From Bidens hawaiensis (taxonomy: Eukaryota > Streptophyta > Magnoliopsida > Asterales > Asteraceae): DNA of 64,000 bases. Both the position numbers and the translations under genes were made by a program. The stretch is taken from contig JAIQDT010000673.1 in NCBI GenBank assembly GCA_021521415.1, positions 248,001 to 312,000 of the forward strand, given 5' to 3'. This document shows, piece after piece, positions 1 to 9,679 of this stretch (position 1 is its first letter; each line of letters begins with the position of its first letter). The notes under the pieces were generated by a model. That model did no database searches, was not told the DNA's origin, and was given only the letters and a program-made list of their open reading frames with translations.

Positions 1-324
1 TGTTCGTATAGCACCCCTACAAAGCTACTTCAACTTCGTAAAATGCATTAATTAGATTTAATTGTTAGTTATACATATGCCTATGTAATGTAGAAGTTGA
101 ATCTAAATTATGGTCTAATGGAATTAAGTACGCCCCATAAATCCTTGTTATGTAAGTTAGAGGCTGTTTGGTAGAGATTATCTCTTAATAGTTCATACCT
201 CTTAATTATTAAAAGATTATAAATCATTAAAAGATAGTTTGTTAATAACCATTAACAAACTAACAAACAACCCCATGTTAGTCTCTATTTTACCTAAATG
301 AATATATTACATACAAAATAAAGA
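1..324. other. AT-rich intergenic DNA, no gene seen
   Basis: AT-rich sequence without a convincing reading frame on either strand. It ends where the left arm of the Mutator-like element begins. I see no recognisable repeat or regulatory site. Confidence 0.6.
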
Positions 325-683
325 AAGAAAAATTCTGAAAATAATCCAAAAGAAGATAGAGAAACCTAAAATAGGTCAAGAGTTTTTCAACTTCCCATAC
401 TAATCCTTCAAAAACTGTCGGTGCCGTGAGATTGGGTTTCCTACCTTTGGATTTTGTCACTCAATAAGAGAGGTACACGTGTAAAGCATCTTTACCTGGC
501 CCGATGGTTTTTCAATGAAATCCATCTGAACCAATAATTTTGGAATGAAATTTATCTCAAGAAAAACCATCTTCAAAAACATTGAAATCCGTGTTTTTTT
601 CTAAATTCAACTAAGCAGATGAATTTCGTCTTCGGAGACAATTTTCAAAAAAAACATGCACCACCATCACCGTCATCATGATT
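325..683 (+). repeat. Left terminal inverted repeat of the Mutator-like element
   Basis: Landmarks shared with the right arm in opposite orientation include CAATAAGAGAG (462-472), TTTTTCAATGAAATC (509-523), CAATAATTTTGGAA (531-544) and the CATGCACCACCATCACC stretch near 656. Identity is patchy, so the element is old or assembled from diverged arms. Confidence 0.65.
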
Positions 684-825
684 TTCACTTTCCGGCCAAC
701 GGCACCACCACCACCGGAAAACAACGTGTTTTTGAAAATCATGACTTCAAACCACTCACCACCCTCACCTTCTCCACCTCACCCACACGCAATTATTACA
801 TAACCAGTTCACCGTTTCTACAACT

Positions 826-826
<1 letters not shown>

Positions 827-863
<37 letters not shown>
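827..863. repeat. (TAT)n trinucleotide microsatellite
   Basis: About twelve uninterrupted TAT/ATT units just upstream of the small reading frame at 878. It produces the poly-Tyr tail of a spurious frame starting at 656. Confidence 0.95.
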
Positions 864-866
<3 letters not shown>

Positions 867-877
867 AAATCACAAAA

Positions 878-1189
878 ATGAGGAACAACCAGAAGAACAT
901 AATGATGAGAATCATCAGAACACCATACCAAACCATCTTTAAAGCCAAAGACTTCTACATCCGTAGCATCACCGACTGCGCCAACCACACCAACTACGGC
1001 GGAGTCGCCGCAGCGTCATTCGGAGCCCCGATATCCAGAACCAGCAGCTCCAGTTCATTCGGGTCCAACAGCGTCGCCGTGGAGGGTCTTCGGGAACTCA
1101 TCAGGGCAAACTCAATTCATGATGATGATGGTGGTGGTGATGCATGTTTTTTTTTTAAATTGTCTTCAAAGATGAAATTCATTTGTTAA
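878..1189 (+). pseudogene. Captured piece of a small conserved plant protein gene, 103 codons
   Basis: An open frame of 103 codons inside the Mutator-like element. Residues 1-80 look like a real plant protein: a basic N-terminus (MRNNQKNIMMRIIRTP), then KAKDFYIRSITDCA, a Ser-rich stretch (SRTSSSSSFGSNS) and EGLRELIRANS. I remember a family of roughly 100-140-residue plant proteins of unknown function with a KARDFYxxS motif and a C-terminal LRxLIRA motif, and this resembles it, but I cannot name a member. From about residue 81 the frame runs into the right terminal repeat (Asp/Gly run, poly-Phe), so that tail is not original. The most economical reading is a captured gene piece. Whether it is expressed is unknown. 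An intact host gene that happens to lie between two repeats is the alternative. Confidence 0.5.
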
Positions 1190-1473
1190 GATGAATTTAA
1201 AAAAAACATGGCTTTCTATGATTTTTGGAGAGGTTTTTCGGTAAATGATTTTCGTTCCAAAATTATCGGTTCAGATAGATTTCATTGAAAAACAATTGGG
1301 TTAGGTAAGATGCATTACACATGTCTCTCTCTTATTGGTAGATGAAAATCGTCGCTGGGAATTCAAATGCATCGACGCCAATGATTTGGGTGGATGGTTT
1401 TAGGAAGTTGAAAATTTAAAGGATTATTTTGTTACTTTCTCTCTAAAAATGAATTATTTTTAGAATTTTCCCC
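1113..1473 (-). repeat. Right terminal inverted repeat of the Mutator-like element
   Basis: Reverse complement of the left arm. It ends in TTTTCCCC at 1473, the better preserved terminus. The last codons of the small frame 878-1189 are written in this arm. Confidence 0.65.
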
Positions 1474-1505
1474 ATTAAGAATCGTAGTTTTGATGATTCT
1501 ATCCC

Positions 1506-2433
1506 TGAAGAAACACTAACCGGACCCCGGGCAGATTACTGGTAACCTGGGGGTTAGATAGATGTTTCCCACGAGGGGTTAGACCCTTGGAAGATGGTTC
1601 TTCTGATAACCTGCAAAACAGACACCGTGAGCTCGTCACTGAGAAGGGGGGGTTCCTCCTTGTGACCACCCTCCGGCGTGAGAATCAGACTAGATTGCTC
1701 TTTAAATATAAAAGTATATTAAGAGATTGCTAGAGCAGATATCAGGTATATATGATAAGATAAGATGTTGTAAGATGATCATACCATTGGGGTATTTATA
1801 GCCGAAGGTAGGTTTCCAAGGGGTTTAGCCGGCCCAACACGCTACCAACTGTAACCTATGCACGTGCCCTGCCTGTGAGTGGTGGATAGGTAGCGGCTGA
1901 CACAGAGCAGGCGTGTCGTGCACTCTTCCTCTTCTGCCAACTACAGGCTAGGCACGTGGTATGGCAGGAGTTGGTGGGTAGGCGGCGGCTATTGGTCACA
2001 GTGCTGTGGCGTGCTGTCTGCCATGCTGCTGTCAGTGAGCTGTCGCATTCTTGGTCAGATCTTTTGTCTGTACCTCGTCAGGTATCATACAAAAGATCCT
2101 CCATCATACGGACTGGCTCATTTAGGCGGGAGTTTTCCCCCTCCCGCCTTTGCTCATTCCTTCAGGTGACACTGGGGAGTTAAGTGCCTTGTGCGTGTAG
2201 CCATGCTGCGCGGGTGGCCTTCCCTAATGGCTTGTATCCGAGGCTGCGGGGACAGGCGGAGTCCTTCACCATTGGGAGGCATTTCCTGCGGGACCAGCTT
2301 GCGTACTGCGCGTAAGGACGTTACGTCTCTGAGCATGGTTGGTCCTGCGGATCCAGTTGGTCTCTGCGCAGACGTCCCTGTTTAGGGTGAGTCTTGCGGG
2401 TCCAACTGGGCTCTGCTGGGACCTACCTCTTCA
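1506..2433 (-). repeat. 3' LTR of element A
   Basis: 928 bases, bounded by TGAAG at 1506 and CTTCA at 2433 on the plus strand. It contains a TATA box on the minus strand at 1793-1800. It aligns with 9680-10581 and, less closely, with the LTRs of element C. Confidence 0.9.
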
Positions 2434-2448
2434 AGTCCCCCCAGTCCA
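2434..2448 (-). other. Polypurine tract of element A
   Basis: Read on the minus strand, a purine run (GGACTGGGGGGACT) lies directly before the 3' LTR. The same run precedes the 3' LTR of element C, so the role is supported by position and conservation. Confidence 0.75.
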
Positions 2449-2764
2449 ATGTTCTTCTCATGAGTGTTTAATAAAATGAGGTGAACTTTTGGACTTGAGC
2501 AAAGGGTTTTGAAAAGGGTTTTGTAAGGTTTTCCATGGGGATTCTTTCCGCGGAAGTCCTTGTCACTTGCAGAAATGCCCGAGTTTCCTGCTTGGTCTTT
2601 GGGTATGATGCGGGTAGGTCTGTAACCTCCTCGCAAGTCAGGAGCATTGAGTCCCAGTTGTATGTATTTTCCATGAGGTTTTGGTAGTTTTGAACATAGT
2701 GATCAATTATGTTAAGACCACCAATTCCATCTTGGAGCTTCAAACAACGTAGTTCTCGACGTTC

Positions 2765-3210
2765 CCGCTATGCGGGGATGTTATTTCCGTTTCCGCAAGC
2801 ATTGCCCAGAAGATCCTTCTTGGTTTCAATTCCCAGCGGAGCGCTAGGTATGTGAAGGGTTTTGCCTTAACACTGTACCTGTGCTCGTCTTACGGTTACT
2901 TTACTTCCAAGGTATTCCTGGCGTCAATTCCCTGCGGGTGTTAGGTATGTGAAGGGTTTTGCCTTTACACTGTACCCGTACCCGTCTTATAGTTACTTGG
3001 TTGCCGAGGTACTTGGCTTCAATTCCCTGCGGGTGCTAGGTATGTGAAGGGTTTTGCCTTAACACTGTACCCGCATCCGTCTTACGGTTACTTGTTTACC
3101 AAGGTTTTCTTGGCTTCAATTCCCTGCGGGTGTTAGGTATGTGAAGGGTTTTGCCTTTACACTGTACCCGCATCCGTCTTACGGTTACTTGCTTGCCAAG
3201 GAGTAAGGGG
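2765..3210 (-). repeat. Four tandem ~97-bp repeats near the 3' end of element A
   Basis: GGTATGTGAAGGGTTTTGCC recurs at about 2847, 2944, 3039 and 3136, spaced 95-97 bases. Element C has about three copies of the same unit at 36690-36990, so this is an ancestral family feature. No reading frame is evident. Confidence 0.85.
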
Positions 3211-3544
3211 TATTTTCCCGCTTACTTTTTAATATTTTCGAATTTTGAATTTTGAAATTCGAAGAGTTGGTGAAAAGATAAGTCCAAACCTCTGAAACGT
3301 CGTGCGACGGTTTCTTCTGACTGTGTCTGGACGTGCAGGGAGTTATGGTGACGTGACAGAACATGGTCATTCCAGTTGCTTTTTCAGGCGCGTGGGCACG
3401 GGATTTCGGGCGCGTAGCCGCGAAATCTTTGGCATACGTCCTTGTGACAGATGTTGCCAGCTTGCTTTTGCCACGCGTCATAGTTTCATTGCACCTCTGA
3501 TTTCTCTCTCTTCCGTATTAAATTCATCGCATTAATTGCGATTA

Positions 3545-3553
3545 CTATATAAA
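3545..3553 (+). promoter_or_regulatory. TATA box of the antisense gene in element A
   Basis: TATATAAAG in the sequence CTATATAAAGGGGGAG, about 125 bases before the start codon at 3677. The leader in between is pyrimidine-rich (CTTTCATCTCTTCTTCTT), as in many plant 5' leaders. This promoter is separate from the LTR promoters and points the opposite way. Confidence 0.55.
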
Positions 3554-3676
3554 GGGGGAGAGGGTTATTTGCAATTCACACTTTTCACTTTCATCTCTTC
3601 TTCTTAAGTAATTTCCGGCGAATTTTTCTGTTCAGTAAAGCATTACCCTGAAATCTCTTTTCATCTTTCTTCCACC

Positions 3677-6650
3677 ATGTCTTCTCATGATGCTGATGAC
3701 CAGAAGACTGCTGGCGAATGCCAGTGCTCTCTTCCTGTCGATCTGTACCAGTATATCGTCAGGAAGTTCATGCTCGAGTCTCTCGAGCCTGAGTTTCCTG
3801 AACCCCACCATACTGTGTACGATGCCCCTAGTGGCAAGATCGGGGTTTATGCTGCATTCTTTGTCTACGGAAACCTTAGGTTTCCGTTGACAAAGTTTGT
3901 GTACCGTGTCCTGGAGAGGCACGGTGTGCACCTGATAGAGGTGCACCCCATGGCCATTGCCAAGGTCCGGCACTTTGAGTGGGTGTGCCGGATACTGGGC
4001 CTTGAGCCCCTCGTTGACCGTCTGATGACCTTCTACACTTGGAGGTGCATCCAGGGGTGGTACACTCTTACAACCCGTATCAAGGGTTTAAAGATTTGTA
4101 CCACCGAGCGGAGTCTTCGCTCATGGAGAAGAGAGTTCTTCTTCATATCCGCTCGCGCCATCCCCATCGCCATGAAGTTCAAGAATGGCCAGGCGCTTCC
4201 GAACCTTCCCGCCCTCAACTACGAGGAGGCGGAATGGTTCTCGAAGATATCCCGGGTCCAGTCCCCGGTTTTCCGTTTTCCGGAGTCGGCGATGGTGATG
4301 CTGGGGATGAGCCGGGTGTGGAAGGCGGCGAATGCGGATAAGGTTCCGATCGTCCTTGAATATGGTTCGAACTCTGTCCCTTATGGTACGTCTTGTTTCA
4401 TTTTGCTGACTTCGATTTTTTCTAACTTTCTTGTTGATTTCAGAGGGGAACGATCTTCAGTCGCTCCTGAACCCGCGGGAGGAAGATGGTCCCGCGCGGA
4501 TGGGTACTCGTGCTCTGGACGAGAACGAGTTGCCCATCTTAGAGCAGACCGCGGGTCGGTTCGTGGAGGTTTACCCGCCAGGCCAAGAGATCCTGAGCCA
4601 CCGACGGCCAGGTAAGCCTATCTTCTACCCTGAACCTCTCAATGCTGTGCCTGCTGCTGGAGTTGACATTTCTTCTTCTGAGGAACCCGCAGAAGGTCCT
4701 CCACTGGTGCGGAAGAAAAAGGCTGCCGTCGGGAAAGGCAAGGAGAAGGTGGCCTCTACGGCCGACCCGGTAGTCCTATCTGACTCGGAGTCAGATAGTG
4801 CAGAGGTGGCTGGGAAGCCTGGTGGTGAGGAGACCACCGCTCCGGAGGCTGTAGCTGTTACCTCCGGGGAGGCAGCGACGACGACGGTTACCGGTGTCAA
4901 GAGGCCGGCTCCATCGGGTTCGCCCCCGCTCGTCCGTATGTTCAAGCTCAAGAAACCCCGTAAGTACCCCCATAATTCTTGTCTAGATTTGTTGTTTCAA
5001 ATAAATTTAACACTTTTGCTTGTGCAGGTGTGGATGTTGACGCATTCCCGGGTGTAGTTGGAGCAAGTATTCCCCCGCCAATGAGGGAAGGCTCGGTCAG
5101 CCTTCCCGAGGCGTCGACCCAGGCGTCTGCGCCTGCTTCCGTTGGTTCCAGCCTTCCTGAGGCTGTTCCAGCTGAGAAGGTGTCTCCGCCGGCCGTGAGT
5201 GCAATTTTTACAGCATCTTTCACGGAGCCGGCGGTTACTGTTGCTGAGGAGGCGACGCCAACAATGGCTACCACAGCGGCTGCCACTATACCCGCGCCAC
5301 CGGCACCGACGGCCGGACCATCAGGTACGCGCCGGGCTTCCCGCCGATCTATGCCACCTTCCCATCTGCCTGACCTGTTGGATGGATTTCCTTTAGGTTC
5401 AGGTGATGGGTTTGGCGGCTATCGGCCTGTTATTGACCCTACAGGTACGTAGGGTTCTTTTTCCTTTGTATATTTTTGTCATCTTTTCCTAACTGCCTTT
5501 GTTTCTTTTGCAGTGTCGGATTCCAATGAAGTGTATGTTCCAAGATGGAACATACGCCGAGGAACAACCCTTCGCACCCCTGTGGAGTGCGTGGATTGGG
5601 CTCGCCACGCTGCTCCTCATGGTGCGTTGGGGGAAGCCATGGCTAGCTACCAGGAGGGTAGGCTAACCAATGAGCTTCGGGTTCTCCAAGCCCGGATGCA
5701 GCCTCGCGTCGAGCTGCTTTGTCGTGAAAACGACAAGTTAAAAGCAGCTCGCGCCAAAGAAATATCTGAGACGCGGGCTCTGCGGGAGGAGAACCGGCAG
5801 TTGGCCGCTGCCGCCGCCGAGAAGGAGAGAGCATTCAAGGCCCTCGAGGTTGAAGTCCAGGCGCGACTCGAGGCCCGCTCCAAGGCTGCCCAAGCTGTGA
5901 ATGAACAGCTTCGGCTGGCTAAGGAGACTGCGCGAAACTCAACTGAGAGGGCTGCCAAGGCTGAAGCTGTTGCTGAGCCGCTTCGCGAAGAGAATGAGCA
6001 GCTTAAATGCAAATTAAAGGCTCTTCAGCATGCTCATGACGCCTTGGCAATGGAAGATGCCAAGAAGCTGCAGGAGATCCTTGACCAGAGGGGGGTGCTT
6101 GACCGCACTGAAAGGAAACTCAAAAGCGTCGAAGAGGCTGCCGCCAAGGAAGTTCAACTTGCCAACCTTGATAAAAGCGGAGCCGAACGTGCTTACAAAG
6201 AAAGTCAAGCTACCCTCCAATGGCTGCTTCGAGAAGCGTTGCCTCAGGTATCTTTATCTTTTTCTTTACGCTTTCCGCTCGTAATTAGAAAATGTTCTAA
6301 CTTGTATTCTTTTGTAGGTTGTGCGTCGGGTCCTTTCAGAGACCTCTTATGACGATGCGATGAGCGCAGCCCTCAACGCTTCTCATGAGGATGGGGAGAA
6401 GACTGGCTTCCTGCTTGGTCTTGGGTTTGCTGAGAGAGGCTTTCCGCCCTCCAACTTCCCTTTATTCAATGTTAATACTGAAGCTGCTTATGACCAAGCT
6501 GTGAACCAGTACGCTGCCTTCCCGCATCCAGTGGTGGAGAAGGTGAATGAAGCTGCTGCTGCTGATGATGGGCTAAACATCCTTAAGGCTTTCCTTGGGC
6601 AGCCGCTCTCTGACGGTGCTGGTCCAAGCGGAGGTGGCCCTGAAGCCTGA
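3677..6650 (+). CDS. Antisense additional ORF of a Tat-like retrotransposon (putative gypsy-type transposon protein), five exons
   Basis: Inferred exons: 3677-4385, 4444-4959, 5028-5444, 5514-6247 and 6318-6650. The introns (58, 68, 69 and 70 bases) all begin GT and end AG, and the reading frame closes exactly into 902 residues without a stop. Residues about 45-165 contain GKIGVYAAFFVYGNLRFPL, a stretch around RVRHFEWVCR-like KVRHFEWVCRILGLEPLVDR, and WRREFFFISA. These match plant proteins annotated in Pfam as Transposase_28, 'putative gypsy type transposon'. A low-complexity Ser/Glu/Ala/Pro/Thr middle follows (residues about 290-540), including an acidic SDSESDSAE patch and basic KKKAAVGKGK. 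A long Glu/Ala/Lys-rich coiled coil covers about 590-790. The function is unknown; such antisense frames are known from the Tat group. The TATA box at 3545 supports independent transcription. The intact splicing frame is remarkable in an element that has lost pol. Confidence 0.8.
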
Positions 6651-6835
6651 TCCTGAAGATCCCTTCCCACTGCTAGGATAGACTTAGCTTTGTATAGATT
6701 TCTTTTAGGCGGGTAGTTACCCGGCCACTGTTGTAATATATCATTGAAATATACGATTGTTATTCCTTTCATTGGATTCTTTGCTTTATAAACTTATGAC
6801 TTGCATACTTAGTTTAAAATAGCAATTTTCCAAGT
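6651..6835 (+). other. Likely 3' untranslated region of the antisense gene
   Basis: AT-rich sequence directly after the stop codon, leading into the repeat modules. I see no exact AATAAA; near variants exist around 6737-6755. Element C has closely similar sequence at 36570-36650 joined directly to its 97-bp repeats, which marks where the antisense gene is missing there. Confidence 0.4.
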
Positions 6836-7830
6836 GTTTAGAATAAGAACCTTTGAACGTGGTTGATAGTGGGTTAAAGTTTCGCTTCCTCCTTCGTGAT
6901 TGTGCGGGTAGAACCGTCACTTGCACTTGGTAGGATGGCTAAACTTTAACTTTTATCTAACCTGCGTGTAGGTTTTTCTTACTTTTTGAGGATAAGTTAA
7001 CCTTTGAACGTGGTTGATAATAGGTGTGAAGTTTTGCTTCCTCTTTCGTGATAGCGCGGGTAGAACCGTCACTTGCACTTAGTAGGATGGCAAAACTTTA
7101 CCCATACCTGACCTGCGTGTAGGTTTTTCTTACCTTTTTAAGAATTTTGTTTTGAACCGTTCGACGCGCGGTTGTCGATAGGTTAGTGTTCATCTTCCTT
7201 TCATGATTCGTGCGGATAGACCGGCACTTTCATTTAATGGAATAATTGAACTCTTCTCCTTCAACTGACCTGCGTGAAGGTTTGCCACGTTATTGGGTTC
7301 GTGCGGGTAAGACCGCCTTCCCACGCAACGACTTCACGTAATGTGAATGCCGTCACCAGTGTTGGATAGTTTTAACCGTTCGACGCGCGGTTGTTGATAG
7401 GTTAGTGTTCATCTTCCTTTCATGATTCGTGCGGATAGACCGGCACTTTCATTTAATGGAATAATTGAACTCCTTCAACTGACCTGCGTGAAGGTTTGCC
7501 TGTTGAGGATAAGTTAACCTTTGAACGTGGCTGATAATAGGTGTGAAGTTTTGCTTCCTCTTTCGTGATTGTGCGGGTAGACCCGTCACTTGCACTTAGT
7601 AGGATGGCATAACTCTACCCATATCTGACCTGCGTATAGGTTTACCTTTTCCTCTTAAGAATTTTGAACTGTCCCACGCGCGGTTGTTGATAGGTTGGTG
7701 CAGTTCCCTCGAATGATTCATGCGGATAGACCAGCACTTTCATATGGTAACTTTTTTCCCCTTCAACTGACCTGCGTGAAGGTTTATCATGATTTTTGGG
7801 TTCGTGCGGGTAGGACCGCCTTCCCATGCA
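6836..7830 (-). repeat. About six degenerate ~140-bp modules between pol remnant and antisense gene
   Basis: Units recur at about 6850, 7001, 7145, 7367, 7508 and 7660. Each has a core like GTGCGGGTAGA-CCGTCACTT, followed by an ACCTGCGTG(T/A)AGGT end, and alternates two subtypes. Element C has one to two copies at 36400-36560. No protein frame persists through the modules. They lie in the 3' untranslated part of the element. Confidence 0.8.
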
Positions 7831-7979
7831 ATGACGTTTTTTGTAATTATGCGGTGAAAAACCGGCATATTAGTGTGTACAAAAGTATAAATGTAAATCA
7901 TCAGCTTCGACGTTTGAAAGAGAATCATTTCCATTAGAAGTGGCTCTTGGCCTTTTCTGTACAAATTGGAATTGATTAC

Positions 7980-8075
7980 ATGCAAACTGTGTAATTGAAC
8001 TCCCTTCCATGTTGGGACAGGAGTGCCATCGAGCCGACACGCACCTGTTTCGGGATCTCGTTCTTTACGCAGCAT
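7980..8075 (-). pseudogene. Remnant of the pol 3' end of element A
   Basis: The minus-strand frame reads ...YGDYMLRKER, then RLDGTPVPTWKG and QLHSLHV. This matches the last residues of the element C integrase (GDYILRNNEA..., RLDGTPIPRTWNGAQLRKCYM). It also has an internal deletion relative to C. Upstream (about 8080-8150) it is joined almost directly to the end of gag, so a deletion of roughly 3.6 kb removed protease to integrase. Confidence 0.7.
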
Positions 8076-8153
8076 GTAGTCTCCATATTGAAGCTGATTT
8101 TTTATTCATGTTTACCCCAGCCATGGTTCCACACGCACCTGCCTGCTTAGCTT

Positions 8154-9614
8154 TTATTTCGCCACGAGGTGTGCGAGCGTCCCATCTCTGACGAATGTTT
8201 CGACCATGTCTTTTACGTCTATGCATTCTTCAGTGTTGTGGCCTTTTGTTCTGTGATAGTCACAGTACTTGCTCCGATCAGCATCGTGACGATGTCGGAT
8301 TACTGGAGGCTTTGGCCATGGGAGCTCTTCAGTAGCAAATATGTCAGTGACGCTTTTGGTAAGTGGCGTCCATCTGGAGTTCCGGTGCAGCTTTACATTA
8401 TCCCTTTCACCCAATCGGTGCTGTATGCCGGATGAGGTGTCAAAATTTACCCTTGACTGCCAAATGCCTTGCTTCCGTTTTTTGTTCAATCGGGCGGTGA
8501 GGACGTTGTCCTCTCTCGTCCTCTGGGTGTAAAGGTTTGTGCTCTGCGGAAGGTCTCTACCCAGTTGCTTTTCCGTTTCCGCATAGCGTTTAGCTGCTGT
8601 CATGATGCCATCCCATGTGGATGGCATTCCATCTTTACCCGTTAGGGTGCGGATTAGCTCTGGGTCCTGCGCGCCCTGGATGAAGGCTGCGCGAACAAGA
8701 TCCTCGCTGATATTGCCCAAACTTAACTTCTTTGAGTTGAAGCGAGTGATGAAGTTTGGCAGAGATTCATCTTCTTCCCGTATACATTTGAGGATTGTCC
8801 ATTGCTCCTCGGTATACTTTCGCTGCTGGCTGAAGTGTTGGCTAAACTTCTGCTGGAAGTCTGCCCAGTCGTAAATGTGGTTAACCGGTAAACGATCAAA
8901 CCAAACCCTAGCAGCCCCCACCAGCGTCATTTGAAACATGTAACACCACGTGGGTTCCGTCCAGTTGCTGACGGTTGCTCCTGCTATGAACCTGTTCAAA
9001 TGGTCGTCTGGGTCGGACATACCATCATAAGTGCCTATGTTGGGCATTTGTTTGGCACTTTTTGGGGCAATTGCTTCCGCAATGTCCCTTGCAAATTTGG
9101 ACGTTCCCGCATTTGCAACGTTCGGTCTGTACGTTTTGGAGAAGTCTCGTGAACTTCCACCTGTGCTTTTTGGTTTGAAGGCTTGTCCAAAATGCCTTTT
9201 CGGTTGGGATTCCATTTCCTTACGCTTCCCTTTTGCCTTATGGCGAGGGTTCGTGTCGGAGTCGGATTCCTCCGAGTCATTGTCCAAGTATTCTTCGAAT
9301 TCGTCGGCCTGTTGGACGGAACGCAAGCGTTCGTCCAACTCAGCTTGGAATTCCTTTTGTCGTGCCTCCGCCCATGCCTTAACTTCATCGAGAGTTTGGC
9401 GGGGGAGTCTTGTTCGTTTTTTAAACTGGGTATCGGTGAATCCCAGTGGGCGATTATTTACTGCACTTGCCCCAGCTTGGGTAACTGGGGTAGTGTTCGT
9501 AAAATTTACTTCACTTGCCCCGGCTTGGGTAACCGGGGTAGTGTTTGTAAAAACTGTGTTGCCGGTATTCCCTCCAGTAGCTGGGGTTGTGGTTACCGGA
9601 GTTTCTTTAACCAT
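8154..9614 (-). CDS. gag: Gag polyprotein of element A (Tat-like Ty3/gypsy)
   Basis: 486 residues, fully open, starting at the first ATG about 65 bases after the 5' LTR. N-terminal tandem repeat FTNTTPVTQAGAS (residues about 22-52), charged coiled-coil-like segment (about 75-110), then a retrotransposon gag core (about 190-340: NRFIAGATVSNWTEPTW, WFDRLP, FSQHFSQQRKY, RFNSKKLSL). Near the C-terminus is a Cys/His cluster, CDYHRTKGHNTEEC, a variant zinc knuckle seen in Tat-type gag. The frame stops at AHLVAK where the element C protein continues, so the stop sits at or next to the deletion joint. Structural role: assembly of virus-like particles and RNA binding. It could support movement of gag-deficient relatives or depend on another element's pol. 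Element C has the same protein with a nonsense codon and a frameshift. Confidence 0.88.
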   Translation of the reverse strand: MVKETPVTTTPATGGNTGNTVFTNTTPVTQAGASEVNFTNTTPVTQAGASAVNNRPLGFTDTQFKKRTRLPRQTLDEVKAWAEARQKEFQAELDERLRSVQQADEFEEYLDNDSEESDSDTNPRHKAKGKRKEMESQPKRHFGQAFKPKSTGGSSRDFSKTYRPNVANAGTSKFARDIAEAIAPKSAKQMPNIGTYDGMSDPDDHLNRFIAGATVSNWTEPTWCYMFQMTLVGAARVWFDRLPVNHIYDWADFQQKFSQHFSQQRKYTEEQWTILKCIREEDESLPNFITRFNSKKLSLGNISEDLVRAAFIQGAQDPELIRTLTGKDGMPSTWDGIMTAAKRYAETEKQLGRDLPQSTNLYTQRTREDNVLTARLNKKRKQGIWQSRVNFDTSSGIQHRLGERDNVKLHRNSRWTPLTKSVTDIFATEELPWPKPPVIRHRHDADRSKYCDYHRTKGHNTEECIDVKDMVETFVRDGTLAHLVAK

Positions 9615-9663
9615 CTTTCTAGAAGTTTGAAAAAACTGGAGAAAAATGAAGTTCTAGCTTTAT

Positions 9664-9678
9664 GCACGGATGGCGCCA
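9664..9678 (-). other. Primer binding site of element A
   Basis: On the minus strand TGGCGCCATCCGTGC begins one base after the 5' LTR. The identical sequence follows the 5' LTR of element C. I cannot assign the tRNA from memory. Confidence 0.75.
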
Positions 9679-9679
9679 A

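Larger units (their letters stand above)
325..1473. mobile_element. Mutator-like foldback element (Pack-MULE style)
   Basis: The two ends are long degenerate inverted repeats. About 360 bases at the left (325-683) match the reverse complement of 1113-1473. The right end, read inwards, begins GGGGAAAATTCTAAAAATAA; the left end has the same core (AAATTCT at 330-336) with a decayed GGGG. Long terminal inverted repeats of this kind are typical of plant Mutator-like elements. The interior (about 684-1112) has low similarity between the arms and holds a small plant-type coding piece, the layout of a Pack-MULE. I could not find a clean 9-bp target duplication. The same terminal sequence recurs at 63416. 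Confidence 0.65.

Noticed and set aside
656..865. 69-codon His- and Tyr-rich frame
   Set aside because: Made by the terminal repeat of the Mutator-like element (CACCATCACC) and the (TAT)n microsatellite; no protein-like composition.
1918..2385. Frames in the LTR of element A (also 10092-10561)
   Set aside because: Present identically in both LTRs and without motifs; LTR sequence, not genes.
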